Shown in pieces: positions 34,968 to 44,708 of a stretch of 64,000 nt of DNA (position 1 is its first letter; every line of letters begins with the position of its first letter). The position numbers were made by a program, and so were the translations under genes. Source of the DNA: Burkholderia sp. Bp9142 (lineage in GTDB: Bacteria; Pseudomonadota; Gammaproteobacteria; Burkholderiales; Burkholderiaceae); contig NZ_QTPP01000039.1 of assembly GCF_003853415.1 (NCBI RefSeq), positions 1 to 64,000 on the forward strand, read 5' to 3'. The notes beneath the pieces were generated by a model. The model was not told the DNA's origin and searched no databases. It worked only from the letters and a program-made list of their open reading frames with translations.

Positions 34968-35241
34968 CGAGTTCTCCTTGAGCTTGCCGACTGGCGCGCG
35001 GCCCGTGCGGCGGTACGTCAGCAAGACTAGAGAAGATGAGCCTTAAAGTCATGGCGGCGTCCTGAATTATTCTGAATCCGGGGCGCGGGCGCGTCCGGCG
35101 CGGCCGGCGTGCCGCGCCCATCGGGGTCGCACGGTACGATTCGTGCCGGAGCGTGAAGGCGCCGGCAACCGATGAATCGCGACGCCGGCCGGCCACCGTG
35201 AGGCAGGCACGTGCGCACGACTTCATCGATGGCACGCGCCG

Positions 35242-35856
35242 TCACTCCGGAATCGGCAAACCCAGCCGCCAGCTCAGATTGCCGCGCGCGCGCGCCTCGC
35301 AGCGCGTGTAGAAGAAATCGGTCAGATAGATGCGCGGACGTTCGAGCAGCCCGCGCAGAATCTTCCGTTCATGACGGTCGTAATCCCGGTCGTCGAGATC
35401 CGGGCGCTCGGCCCGCAGGCGCCGGCCATCTTCGCGAAATCGGCTGCGGGAAGCGCCAAGCACCGCCAGGTCGATGTCGCACACGAAACGGGTATCCGGT
35501 TCTGCCGCCAAGCCCCGGTGGGTCGTCGCGAGAATCATCGCGCAGATCTGGTCGCATGCGCGGATTCGCCCGTCTGCCCGGTGCCGGAACCAGTCCGCGC
35601 TACGCTGCTCGTTGTCTTGCGCGCCCGGAACGAAGATCACGTCATGGAACCAGAGCGCGAGTTCGACCGCGTCCGGTTCGGCAATCGAGCCGCGCGCCAG
35701 GTCGAGATGACGCAAGCATCGCCGTACATGCGCGAGCGTGTGGTAATGGCGCGCCGGCTCCGTATAGCATCGCGCCAGCATGCGATAGACATCCTCGGCA
35801 TGTGTCCCGCCGCTGCACGACCACAACGCGACGAACCGCGCCTGCGTCCGGTTCAC
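35242..35856 (-). CDS. HD-domain metal-dependent phosphohydrolase-like protein
   Basis: 204 residues from GTG 35856, chosen because CCAAGGAG precedes it with good spacing; ATG 35883 and 35898 lack this. HD motif features are intact: first His in RHYHTLAHVRRCL, His-Asp in LALWFHDVIFVPG, then DNEQRSADWF and a later Asp in FVCDIDLAVLG. The family (predicted HD hydrolases of about 200 residues) has no firmly assigned substrate. A stand-alone cytosolic protein; the neighbour on the same strand is the patatin gene upstream. Confidence 0.82.
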   Translation of the reverse strand: MNRTQARFVALWSCSGGTHAEDVYRMLARCYTEPARHYHTLAHVRRCLRHLDLARGSIAEPDAVELALWFHDVIFVPGAQDNEQRSADWFRHRADGRIRACDQICAMILATTHRGLAAEPDTRFVCDIDLAVLGASRSRFREDGRRLRAERPDLDDRDYDRHERKILRGLLERPRIYLTDFFYTRCEARARGNLSWRLGLPIPE

Positions 35857-35919
35857 GTTCGCTCCTTGGCCCGGGACGGCCATACCTGAGCGCCCCATGC
35901 CGACATTACCGCGATGCGC

Positions 35920-36969
35920 TCAGAGAAATTCCCTGCGAATGTCGATACTCGACCGCTGTCCGATGTTGCCGTAGTAATGCGCGAGCCATGCATCCGCCTC
36001 GCGTCGCCCGTGGTCATGCAGTTCGCTCAGAAATCCCCAGTCCGCGTTGTACTTGCTCGATACGCTCAACGCGCTCAGCGCGTCGTCGGCGCGAATGGAG
36101 TGGATCAGCATTTCCTTCATCTCGCCGCGCTGTATCGTGCCTTGCTGGATCAGGTCGGTGACGAACGCGATGGCGCGCATCTCGCGCATCAGCGACGAAT
36201 TGAAACTGATCTCGCTGATGCGGTTGAGAATCTCCGAGGCCGTGATCGGGACACCGCGGCGCACGAGCGGATTGATGTGCACGATCACGACGTCGCGCGT
36301 CGCGCAGTTGTAGATGAGCGGATAGATGGCCGGATTCCCCATGTACCCGCCATCCCAGTAGAACTCGCCATCGATCGAGACCGCCTGGAACAGGGTCGGC
36401 ACGCATGCCGATGCAAGGACCGCGTCGGCACTGACATCCTCGCCCGTGAAGAGGCGTATTTTCCCCGTCTCGACGTTGGTCGCGCACACATACAGCCGGA
36501 TTGGACAGTGCTTGCGCAGCGCGTCGAAATCGACCTGGCTCTCGAGCACCTCGCGCAGCGGATTCAGGTTGTTCGGATTGAACTGATAGGGCGAGAAAAC
36601 GCGCAGCATCATGTCGGCGAAGGCATAAAGCGGCGAATGATCGAGCCCGAAGCTGTGCGTGCCCTTCAGCCAGGGCATCCAGCGCAGCGGGTTGTAGCGC
36701 TCCGCCGATTGCGCGACCGCGTGCCAGAAGTCGTGCAGTGCCTGACGCGCACCGTCTTCGCCGCCCTTTTGCAGCCCGTAGGCGAGCACGGTGGCGTTCA
36801 TCGCGCCGGCACTGGTGGCACTGACGCCTTCGATTTCGAGCCTGCCGTCTTCGAGCATCCGGTCGAGCACGCCCCAGGTGAAGGCGCCGTGCATTCCGCC
36901 GCCCTGCAACGCGAGCGCGATCGGTTTGCGCGGGCCATCGTTGCGGCGTCGTGTGTGCGTGGTTGCCAT
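35920..36969 (-). CDS. Patatin-like phospholipase
   Basis: 349 residues. Oxyanion-hole motif LALQGGGMHGAFTWGVL, nucleophile Ser in ATSAGAMNA (G-x-S-x-G with Ala in first position) and the catalytic Asp in WDGGYMGNP, the full Ser-Asp dyad of patatin/RssA-type lipid hydrolases. The C-terminal extension (SEISFNSSLMREMRAI, QRGEMKEMLIH) matches the DUF3734-containing patatin group. No signal peptide; probably a cytoplasmic or membrane-associated acyl-hydrolase. It lies 93 bases downstream of the cyclase/ATPase gene on the same strand, so it may be co-transcribed with it. Confidence 0.92.
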   Translation of the reverse strand: MATTHTRRRNDGPRKPIALALQGGGMHGAFTWGVLDRMLEDGRLEIEGVSATSAGAMNATVLAYGLQKGGEDGARQALHDFWHAVAQSAERYNPLRWMPWLKGTHSFGLDHSPLYAFADMMLRVFSPYQFNPNNLNPLREVLESQVDFDALRKHCPIRLYVCATNVETGKIRLFTGEDVSADAVLASACVPTLFQAVSIDGEFYWDGGYMGNPAIYPLIYNCATRDVVIVHINPLVRRGVPITASEILNRISEISFNSSLMREMRAIAFVTDLIQQGTIQRGEMKEMLIHSIRADDALSALSVSSKYNADWGFLSELHDHGRREADAWLAHYYGNIGQRSSIDIRREFL

Positions 36970-37062
36970 GCCCGTCTCCTCGGCGCTCCGCTGATGCGGA
37001 GCAGCGGCAGGTCATCGAACGCACGTCGTCGCGCGAACCGTCGCCGTGCGCCGTCGTTCCAT

Positions 37063-40000
37063 TCATCCGGTGCGCGCGTCCAATGCATCCAGCAGCGCTT
37101 TCGCCTCTCGCAGGTCGCGCGTGTCGAAGCCTTCCGTGAAGCAGGCGACCACCTCGGACAGCGCTTGCCTTGCCTCCGCGGTCTTCCCCTGCCGTTGCAA
37201 TAGCCGCGCAAGATCCGACGCTGCCCGCAACTCCAGTGCCCTGGCACCCTGCCGGCGCGCGCACGCGATCGCCCGGTGAAAACAGGCCGCGGCTTCGTCA
37301 TCGCCTGCAGGCGCCGTGCCGTCCCGGCTCGCCCCTGCGGCCGAGCAGATGCCCGCGAGCCGGCACAGCTCGGCCTCGTAGCAATGCTCACCGGATTGCT
37401 CGACGATCGCCGTGGCCTCTGCCAGCCTGTCTCGCGCCGCCCGCGTGTCACCCGCGCGCCGGTAACTGCCGGCGAGCAGCGCGAGCGAATACGGTCGCAA
37501 ATCCTCGCCGCCCGCTGCCCGCTGGGCGTCGAGGCCCTGCCGCATCTGCGCGATGCCGTCCTGGATGTTGCCTTGCTCGCTCGTCGCCCAGCCGCGCAGA
37601 AGCGTCCCCCACGCGAGCCAGTAAGGCAGTCCGTGCTCGGTCGATACGGCAATGACCGCATCCGCGCGTTCGCCGGCCCGCATCGGCTCCCTGCGCAGTT
37701 GATGCAGGTGGGCCGCGTAGGTAAGACTGAACGCGAGAGATGGCCCATACGCCAAGTCCTGGGCAAGCGCGAGCGCTTCCGCGCTGCGTTTGAGCGCTTG
37801 TTCCGGATATCCCTGAAACCACAAGGTCAATACGAGGTAATTGAGCGCCCGAATGCCAGGATCCACCCCGTGCGCGAAGACGTGCGCCTGATGCTGCTTC
37901 GGATCGTAGATCGCAAGCGCCTCTTCCAGGTTTGCGCGAGCGGCGCCGAAATCGCCCCCCAGAAACAGGCACGCGCCCAGTGCGCCATATGCCTCCACGA
38001 GCAAACCCGGGTCATTCGCATCCCGGGCCGTATCGAGCATCTGCTTGCTCAGATCGGTCGCGATTGCAATCTCGCCGCGCACCACATGGTGTATCCGCAA
38101 TCCCAGCTGCGTCGCAAAGCGTTGCGATGCCTCACCCGTCCGCTCGCACAATTCGAGCGCGCGCCGATAGGTCGCGCCCACCTCGGTCGAGCCATACCCG
38201 CGGACATCCATCAGGACCGGCCCGAGGGAAAGCAGCAGCGTCAGTTCCCAATGCGCTTTCATGGGTGTATCCGGCAAGCGCTTCAGCAGCGCAAGCGCCG
38301 CGCCGAGGTGATTCATCGCATCGGGATGGGCGGCATGGCGCAAGGCCTGCTGCGCCGCGCGATGCAGGTATTCGACCGCCTTGGGAATGTTGCCGCTCTG
38401 ACTGTAGTGGTGCGCCAGTTCGCTGCAGTAATCGGCGATGCGCGTCGGGAACAGCATCTCGATCGCCTGCGCAGTGCGCTCGTGCAGCGTGGTGCGCCGC
38501 TCCATGAGCAACGAACGCCCGGCCACTTCCTGGGTCAGCGCGTGTTTGAACGAATAATTGACCTCGGGAAAGGCAGGTCGCTCGTAGATGAACTCCGCGG
38601 CCTCCAGATGGGCGAGCAGGCGACGCAACTCGTCGTCCCGCGCCGGCGCCTCGCTGCAAATTCGCCGGATCAGGCTGAACGGGAACTCGTGGCCGATCAC
38701 CGCGAGCGCCTGCAGCAGTTCCTTTTCGTCGATCGGAAGCCGGTCGATTCGAGCCGCCAGCACGCCCTGCACGGTCGTCGGAATGTGCAGCGTGGCCGGG
38801 GTCTCCACGATCCGGTAGCGCCCGGCATCGCCGAGCAGCGACTTCTCCTCGACGAGCGTCTGGACCACTTCCTCCATGAAGAACGGGTTGCCCTCCGTCT
38901 TCTCCAGAATCAGCTGCTTGAGGGGCGCGAGCGTGCGATCCTCGCCGAGCAGCGCGGTGAGCAGTCCTTGCGCATCGGAGGGCCCAAGCGGTTCGAGCCG
39001 GATTCTGCTGCAATGCGCCGCGCCGGCCCACGCAGGCTGATACTCCGGCCGGTAGTTCACCAGAAGCAGGATGCGTGCGTCCGGCACGTGGTCGATCAAG
39101 TAGGCGAGAAAGGCTTCCGTCTCACGGTCCAGCCATTGCAGATCCTCGAACAGCAAATGGACCGGCTGATTCCGGCTCTCTCGCACGAGAAGCTGCCTGA
39201 TCGCGTCGAAGGTGCGGTCGCGCCGGATCTGCGGATCCATCTCGACGAGTACCGCCCCGCCTTCGCCGATTCCAAGCAGATAGAGGACGTACGGCACGAG
39301 ATCCTCGAAACTGCGCTCGAGCGCGAGCGCCTTGCCGATGACCTTTTCCCGGCAGCGCCGCTCGTCGTCCTGCGCCGTGATCTGGAAATAGTTCTTCAGG
39401 AGTTCGATGAGCGGCAAATTGGGAAACGCCTTGCCGTGCGATACCGAAAACGTCTCCAGCACCAGTGCGCCACGCCGCGAACGCTCCTTGAACTCGTGGA
39501 ACAGGCGAGACTTTCCGACGCCGGCCTCCCCCACGACACCGACCACGCGCCCGTGCCCGGACCTCATGGTCTCCAGGGCCCGGTTCAGGTGTTCCATTTC
39601 CGTTTCGCGGCCGACGAACCGCGCGAGACCGCGGTGCGCCGCCAGCTGCAGGCGCGTGCGCAACGCACCCAGGCCAAGCACCTCGTATACGCACAGCGGC
39701 GCGGGAATTCCCTTGAGTTGGGTCGCCCCCAGCGCCTTGAACTCGAAATAGCCTTCGGCCAGCTTGTGGGTGGACTCGCTGACGAGAATCGACGTCGGCG
39801 CGGCGATGCCCTCGATCCGCGACGCGATGTGGATCGTATGCCCGAGCGGATCGTATTCGGTGTGCAAGTCGTCGGTGCGGATCGAACGGACGACGACCTC
39901 GCCGGTATGAACGCCGACGCGAATCTGCAGCGGAATGCCTTCCTGCAGACGAATGCGGTCGCCGTGCTGCCGCATCGCCTGCTGCATGCGCAATGCAGCG

Positions 40001-40518
40001 AAGAGCGCGCGCTGCGCATGGTCTTCGTGGGCGATCGGTGCGCCGAACAGCGCGAGGATGCCGTCGCCGAGCGATTTTGCGACGTAACCCTCGTAGTAAT
40101 GGACCGCTTCCATCATCAGCTCGACCACGGGCACGATCAGGCGATGCGCTACTTCGGGATCGAGATCGTGGATCAACGCGGTCGAACCTGCCATGTCGGC
40201 AAACAGCGCGGTCACGGTCTTGCGCTCGCCGGCCGGCTCGCCGCGCGCTTCCATGGCCGCATGTTCGGCACGGATCCGCTCGGCGAGATGATCGGGCGTG
40301 TAATGAATCGGGGTGGGCGACGGTGCCTGAGCCGACGGTCGGGAACTTGACGGCGCAGCGGCAGGTGCCGCGAGCAACGCCCCGCAGTTGCTGCAGAAGC
40401 GGGCCGCCGGCTCTGCGTCATGCCCGCAATGCGGACATGTGCGGGCCAGCACGGCCTGGCATTCCTGGCAGAACCTCGCACCGGGAGGATTCTCGGATCC
40501 GCATAGTGTGCAGCGCAT
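37063..40518 (-). CDS. Zinc-ribbon / class III nucleotide cyclase / AAA ATPase / TPR protein
   Basis: 1151 residues. Two zinc ribbons (CTLCG...CQEC and CPHCG...CSNCG) occupy residues 1-50. A class III cyclase domain follows (about 100-280): metal Asp in ALFADMAGST, Lys and second Asp in AKSLGDGILALFG, base-selecting Asp in EYDPLGHT. The transition-state Asn expected in the VN-x-A-x-R segment is His (TIHIASR). Then an AAA domain (Walker A VGEAGVGKS) and a TPR-like C-terminus. This architecture is common in proteobacteria, where cAMP production is often unproven. Its job may be sensing linked to the downstream patatin. Confidence 0.9.
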   Translation of the reverse strand: MRCTLCGSENPPGARFCQECQAVLARTCPHCGHDAEPAARFCSNCGALLAAPAAAPSSSRPSAQAPSPTPIHYTPDHLAERIRAEHAAMEARGEPAGERKTVTALFADMAGSTALIHDLDPEVAHRLIVPVVELMMEAVHYYEGYVAKSLGDGILALFGAPIAHEDHAQRALFAALRMQQAMRQHGDRIRLQEGIPLQIRVGVHTGEVVVRSIRTDDLHTEYDPLGHTIHIASRIEGIAAPTSILVSESTHKLAEGYFEFKALGATQLKGIPAPLCVYEVLGLGALRTRLQLAAHRGLARFVGRETEMEHLNRALETMRSGHGRVVGVVGEAGVGKSRLFHEFKERSRRGALVLETFSVSHGKAFPNLPLIELLKNYFQITAQDDERRCREKVIGKALALERSFEDLVPYVLYLLGIGEGGAVLVEMDPQIRRDRTFDAIRQLLVRESRNQPVHLLFEDLQWLDRETEAFLAYLIDHVPDARILLLVNYRPEYQPAWAGAAHCSRIRLEPLGPSDAQGLLTALLGEDRTLAPLKQLILEKTEGNPFFMEEVVQTLVEEKSLLGDAGRYRIVETPATLHIPTTVQGVLAARIDRLPIDEKELLQALAVIGHEFPFSLIRRICSEAPARDDELRRLLAHLEAAEFIYERPAFPEVNYSFKHALTQEVAGRSLLMERRTTLHERTAQAIEMLFPTRIADYCSELAHHYSQSGNIPKAVEYLHRAAQQALRHAAHPDAMNHLGAALALLKRLPDTPMKAHWELTLLLSLGPVLMDVRGYGSTEVGATYRRALELCERTGEASQRFATQLGLRIHHVVRGEIAIATDLSKQMLDTARDANDPGLLVEAYGALGACLFLGGDFGAARANLEEALAIYDPKQHQAHVFAHGVDPGIRALNYLVLTLWFQGYPEQALKRSAEALALAQDLAYGPSLAFSLTYAAHLHQLRREPMRAGERADAVIAVSTEHGLPYWLAWGTLLRGWATSEQGNIQDGIAQMRQGLDAQRAAGGEDLRPYSLALLAGSYRRAGDTRAARDRLAEATAIVEQSGEHCYEAELCRLAGICSAAGASRDGTAPAGDDEAAACFHRAIACARRQGARALELRAASDLARLLQRQGKTAEARQALSEVVACFTEGFDTRDLREAKALLDALDARTG

Positions 40519-40813
40519 AAAACCCTCTTCCCGCCAAGGGTCGACCTCGAAACATTATGCGCCACTCTCCGCGGGGAATCAGGCCGGCAAGCGAAGGAAT
40601 CGCTGGTTCAACGGCAAACGATGCGGTACTCGGGGAAACCGCGGTGCGCACCCGCGACCCACGGGGCGCACGGCACGACCGCGCCACGTTGTCCCCCTCC
40701 AACGCAGCCGAGGATTCAAATTGGCGGGCGATAAAGGGGCGTGATCTCCCGGCAACCGTACCGAGGGCCCGCGGTACGAGATCACGGGCACATCCGCGCG
40801 GCTGGCCCTCCCG

Positions 40814-41725
40814 CTACTCGACGTTGTCCGACACATCCGTCATCCGGATCATGTGCGGCTTGACACCGTCGTCGTCCGCCGCCGCCTCCTCCTTCGGATG
40901 GATCAGCGCTTCGAGCCGCGCCTTCGTCGCAATGAATTCGGGCGTGTTGACCTGCGAGACATCCCGCGGCCGCGCCACCGGCACCTCGATCAGTTCCTGC
41001 ACGCCCCCCGGGTTCGCCTTCAGCACGAGAATCCGGTCCGCCAGGAAAATCGCCTCGTCGAGATCGTGCGTGATGAACAGGATCGTCACGTCGATATTGC
41101 GCCAGATGTCGAGCAGGTGTGCCTGCATCCGCGCACGCGTCTGCGCGTCGAGTGCGCCGAACGGCTCGTCCATCAGCAGGATGCGCGGACGGTTCGCGAG
41201 CGCGCGGGCGATCGCCACGCGCTGCTTCATGCCGCCCGACAACTGATGCGGATACGCGTCGGCGAAACGCGTCAGCCCGACCAGATCGAGCCATTGCAGC
41301 GCCTCGCGCTCGGCTTCGCCGCTGCTGCTGCCGTTCATCCGCAGACCGAACATCACGTTCTTCTTCACGGTGAGCCACGGAAACAGCGTATAGCCCTGGA
41401 ACACCATCCCGCGATCGGCGCCCGGCCCCTGCACGGGCTTGCCGTCCAGCAGCACCTCGCCGCTCGTCTGCGCCTCGAGCCCCGCCAGGATGCGAATCAG
41501 CGTCGACTTGCCGCAGCCGGACGGTCCGATCACGCACACGAACTCGCGCCGGTGGGTACGGAAACTGATGTCATCGAGCGCGACGCACTCGCCCTGCGGC
41601 GTCGCGAAACGCTTGCCGACATGGCGCACGTCGAGTATCACGTCGCGGGATTTCAGTCGCACGAAGCGCTCGCGCACCGCGTCGGATTGAATCAGGTAAT
41701 CGGGAACGGCTTGCGGATTCTGCAT
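40814..41725 (-). CDS. ABC transporter ATPase, NitT/TauT type, of the guanidine locus
   Basis: 303 residues from ATG 41725. Walker [11 protein letters not shown]-loop [13 protein letters not shown], signature LSGGMKQR, Walker B ILLMDEP and switch His in FITHDLDEA are all present. The C-terminal tail (about 60 residues) extends past the usual nitrate/taurine ATPases. Last gene of the riboswitch-led operon, 45 bases after the permease. With the permease and the divergently encoded binding protein it should import guanidine or a close relative; guanidine-I riboswitches are known to control such transporters. Confidence 0.92.
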   Translation of the reverse strand: MQNPQAVPDYLIQSDAVRERFVRLKSRDVILDVRHVGKRFATPQGECVALDDISFRTHRREFVCVIGPSGCGKSTLIRILAGLEAQTSGEVLLDGKPVQGPGADRGMVFQGYTLFPWLTVKKNVMFGLRMNGSSSGEAEREALQWLDLVGLTRFADAYPHQLSGGMKQRVAIARALANRPRILLMDEPFGALDAQTRARMQAHLLDIWRNIDVTILFITHDLDEAIFLADRILVLKANPGGVQELIEVPVARPRDVSQVNTPEFIATKARLEALIHPKEEAAADDDGVKPHMIRMTDVSDNVE

Positions 41726-41770
41726 GATGCCCTCTACGGAAATCGGTCGATGGACGCGCGTCAACGGGCG

Positions 41771-42745
41771 TCACGCTTTCAGCGTGCGATCCCACGGAAA
41801 CAGCTTGCGGCCGAGCAGTCCGAGCGCGATGTCGGTGCCGAGGCCGATGATCCCGATCATCAGGATCGCCGCGTAGACGTTGTCGAAATGCTGGTAGCGT
41901 GCCTGCTGGCTGATGTACCACGTGATGCCCGAGCTCGTGCCGACGAGTTCGGCGACGATCAGATAGGTCCATGCCCAGCCAAGCAGGATCCGCTGGTCGC
42001 GATACAGGTCCGGCAGCACGCCGGGAATCACGACGTGCGTAAGCAGCTTCAGCTTCTTCGTGCCGAGCGTCATCGCGGCCTCGAACAGCCCGTATTCGAG
42101 CTTGCGCGTCGTGTTCGCGATGATCAGCACCTGCTGGAACAGCGTGCCGATCACGATGATCGCGATCTTCGGCGCGTCGTAGATGCCGAGAATCGCGACC
42201 ATCAGCGCGCCGAACGCCGGCGCCGGCAGGTAGCGGAAGAACTCCAGGAACGGCTCCTGCAGCCGCGCGAGCGCACTGAAGGTGCCGCAGACGATGCCGA
42301 GCGGCACGCCGATCACGGACGAGATCACGAAGCCCCAGAAGATGATCCGGATGCTGTGCCACAGGCTCTCGTGCAGCCACACGCCGTCGCGCGATGCGGG
42401 CGGCGTCGTGAACGCCGTGTGGAACGCGCGCAGCACCTGGTGCGGCGCGGGCAGGTACACCGGGTTCGCGCGCACGCCTTCGGGCACGGCCGCGTGCGTC
42501 GCACGCGCCTGCGCGAGCTCGTCGTCGAACACGTCGCGGTCGATCTGCATGCCGGTCTGGAAATAGTCGACGCTCCCCGGATTCGTGATGCGCATTTGCG
42601 GATGCCAGACGAACGGCACATAGCTGATCAGGCACCAGACGGCGAACGGCAGCAGGAAGGACGCCAGGCCGAGCGTCCACTTGCCGCGCGCCGTCAGTTC
42701 GCGGCGCACGGCCAGCCATCCGGTCGTGTTGCGGGTCATTGACAT
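41771..42745 (-). CDS. ABC transporter permease, NitT/TauT type, of the guanidine locus
   Basis: 324 residues from ATG 42745 (GGAG upstream). About six membrane segments with an unusually long periplasmic stretch after the first one (residues 45-105). The ATPase-contact EAA loop is EAAMTLGTKKLKLLTHVVIPG. The gene is 64 bases downstream of allophanate hydrolase and 45 bases upstream of the ATPase gene, so part of the same left-going operon. The substrate inferred from the riboswitches and enzymes is guanidine. Confidence 0.9.
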   Translation of the reverse strand: MSMTRNTTGWLAVRRELTARGKWTLGLASFLLPFAVWCLISYVPFVWHPQMRITNPGSVDYFQTGMQIDRDVFDDELAQARATHAAVPEGVRANPVYLPAPHQVLRAFHTAFTTPPASRDGVWLHESLWHSIRIIFWGFVISSVIGVPLGIVCGTFSALARLQEPFLEFFRYLPAPAFGALMVAILGIYDAPKIAIIVIGTLFQQVLIIANTTRKLEYGLFEAAMTLGTKKLKLLTHVVIPGVLPDLYRDQRILLGWAWTYLIVAELVGTSSGITWYISQQARYQHFDNVYAAILMIGIIGLGTDIALGLLGRKLFPWDRTLKA

Positions 42746-42809
42746 GGGAATCTCCGTATCGTTTCGGGTGCCGGTCGCGCGGATGCCGGGGCAACGCGCG
42801 ACCGGGCGT

Positions 42810-44708
42810 TCATTGCAATGCGCCGCGGGCGGCCTGTGCGCGGTAAGCCCGCCAGCCGCCGAAGCGCGTGATGTCCTGCGCATCGGCGAGCGCCGCGCCT
42901 TCACACAGGAAACCCTGCACCCGCGAGCCGTCCGCGAGCGTCAGCGTGCCGATGCCGAGCGGCGCCGCAATCCCGGCGACGAAGCTGCCGTAGGTATCGA
43001 CCGGCATCTCCCAGATCTCGACCGCGATCGGCGCGCCGCCGTCCGGCACGCGCACGAGGCCCGGCTTGGCGACGCCGCCGCATGCCGCCGCGGACAGCGC
43101 GTAGAGGCGATAGGCGGCCGCCGTCGTCGTCGCGACGACGAAACGCGCGCCCCGCTGCGTGAGCTGCCCGTTCAACGGCTCGCCACGCAGATGCGCGCCG
43201 ACGACGGCCACGCGCACGACGCCGGACGACACGCCGGGCGACGCATCGGGCGCAGGTGCGGCCGGTGCAGGTGACCCGGCGTCACCCGCAGCCGCATCGC
43301 TCGCGGCGACGGTGCCGTCGGCCCACGCCTGTGCGAGATCCAGCAGCCGCGCATCGTCGTGCGCGCGGCCGACGAACGTGATCCCGAACGGCAAGCCCGC
43401 ATGCCGCCCGGTTTCGCATAGGCCGGCAGGCACCGCGATCGCCGACAGGTCGAGCAGGTTGACGAAATTCGTGTAGTAGCCGAAGCGTGAGTTGACGCCG
43501 ATCGGGTCGGCTTCGAGCGCGTCGACGGTCGCCGTCGTCGCCGAGGTCGGCATCACGAGCGCATCGAGCCCGCCCCATGCGCGGTCCGCCTCGACGCGCA
43601 GCGTCGCGAGCCGGTCGAATGCCGCGAACGCGTCGACCGCGCTGAAGCGCGACGCACCGCCGACGATCTCGCGGATCACCGGATGCAGCGCATCGGGTTC
43701 CCGCGCGGCGAATGCGCCGATCGCGGCGAGCCGCTCGGCCACCCACGGGCCTTCGTACAGCAGCCGCGCGGCGGCCAGGAGCGGACTGAAATCGATCTCG
43801 ACGACCCGCGCGCCGGTCGCGCGCAGGCGTTCGAGCGCCGCGCTCCATGCCGCGCGATACGATTCGTCGCCGAAGAATTCGAGCTGATCGGCACGCGGCG
43901 CGCCGAACCGCAACTGCCCGAGCGGCCGCACCGGATGCGCGCGCAGGCCGTCCGCGCCCGGCAGCGGCTGCCATGCGCGCCCGTACGGGTCGCCTTCGGT
44001 CACGCCATGCGCGACGTCGAACACCGCCCGTGCATCCGCCGGCGAGTGCGCGAACACCGACACGCAATCGAGCGACCGGCAGGCCGGCACCACGCCGAGC
44101 GTGCTCAGCACGCCCCGCGTCGGCTTGAGCCCGACGAGCCCGTGGAACGCGGCCGGCACGCGCCCGGAACCGGCCGTGTCGGTGCCGAGCGAGAACGTTG
44201 CAACGCCGAGCGCGACCGCCACCGCCGACCCGGAACTCGACCCGCCCGACGCATAGCGCGGATCGAGCGCATTGCGGCACGCGCCGTAAGGCGAGCGCTG
44301 TCCCGAGAGCCCGGTCGCGAACTGGTCGAGATTGGTCTTGCCGACGGGAATCGCGCCGGCCGCGATCAGCCGCTCGACGACGGGCGCGCTGCGTCCCGGC
44401 GTATACGCATAGGCCGGGCAGGCCGCCGTCGTCGGGATGCCGGCGAGGTCGATGTTGTCCTTGATCGCGAACGGCACGCCGTAGAGCGGCAACGACGCGA
44501 TGTCGCGCCCGGCGAGCGCGTCGGCATACCGCGTCATCTCCGTGCGCGTCAGTGGCCGGATCCACGCATGATGCGGGTCGCCCGCGTCGACATGCGCGGC
44601 GATCGCGTCGACGAGCGCATGCGGCGTCAGGTCGCCCGCTTCATAGCGCGCGCGCAGCGCGGCAAGCGAGCGCAGCCCGGGCAGGATCGAGCGTTCCGTC
44701 GTGCTCAT
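42810..44708 (-). CDS. atzF: Allophanate hydrolase
   Basis: 632 residues from ATG 44708, overlapping the carboxylase stop as ATGA. Amidase-signature domain with Lys83 in AIKDNID, cis-Ser in ASGGSSSGSA (about 157) and nucleophile Ser181 in TDTAGSGRVPAA. The C-terminal 150 residues form the small allophanate-hydrolase domain (VVGAHLRGEPLNGQL, GFLCEGAAL). A linker rich in Ala/Pro/Asp around 455-480 separates the two. It converts allophanate to two ammonia and two CO2 through the N-carboxycarbamate step. In this operon it is the final enzyme of guanidine breakdown. Confidence 0.95.
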   Translation of the reverse strand: MSTTERSILPGLRSLAALRARYEAGDLTPHALVDAIAAHVDAGDPHHAWIRPLTRTEMTRYADALAGRDIASLPLYGVPFAIKDNIDLAGIPTTAACPAYAYTPGRSAPVVERLIAAGAIPVGKTNLDQFATGLSGQRSPYGACRNALDPRYASGGSSSGSAVAVALGVATFSLGTDTAGSGRVPAAFHGLVGLKPTRGVLSTLGVVPACRSLDCVSVFAHSPADARAVFDVAHGVTEGDPYGRAWQPLPGADGLRAHPVRPLGQLRFGAPRADQLEFFGDESYRAAWSAALERLRATGARVVEIDFSPLLAAARLLYEGPWVAERLAAIGAFAAREPDALHPVIREIVGGASRFSAVDAFAAFDRLATLRVEADRAWGGLDALVMPTSATTATVDALEADPIGVNSRFGYYTNFVNLLDLSAIAVPAGLCETGRHAGLPFGITFVGRAHDDARLLDLAQAWADGTVAASDAAAGDAGSPAPAAPAPDASPGVSSGVVRVAVVGAHLRGEPLNGQLTQRGARFVVATTTAAAYRLYALSAAACGGVAKPGLVRVPDGGAPIAVEIWEMPVDTYGSFVAGIAAPLGIGTLTLADGSRVQGFLCEGAALADAQDITRFGGWRAYRAQAARGALQ

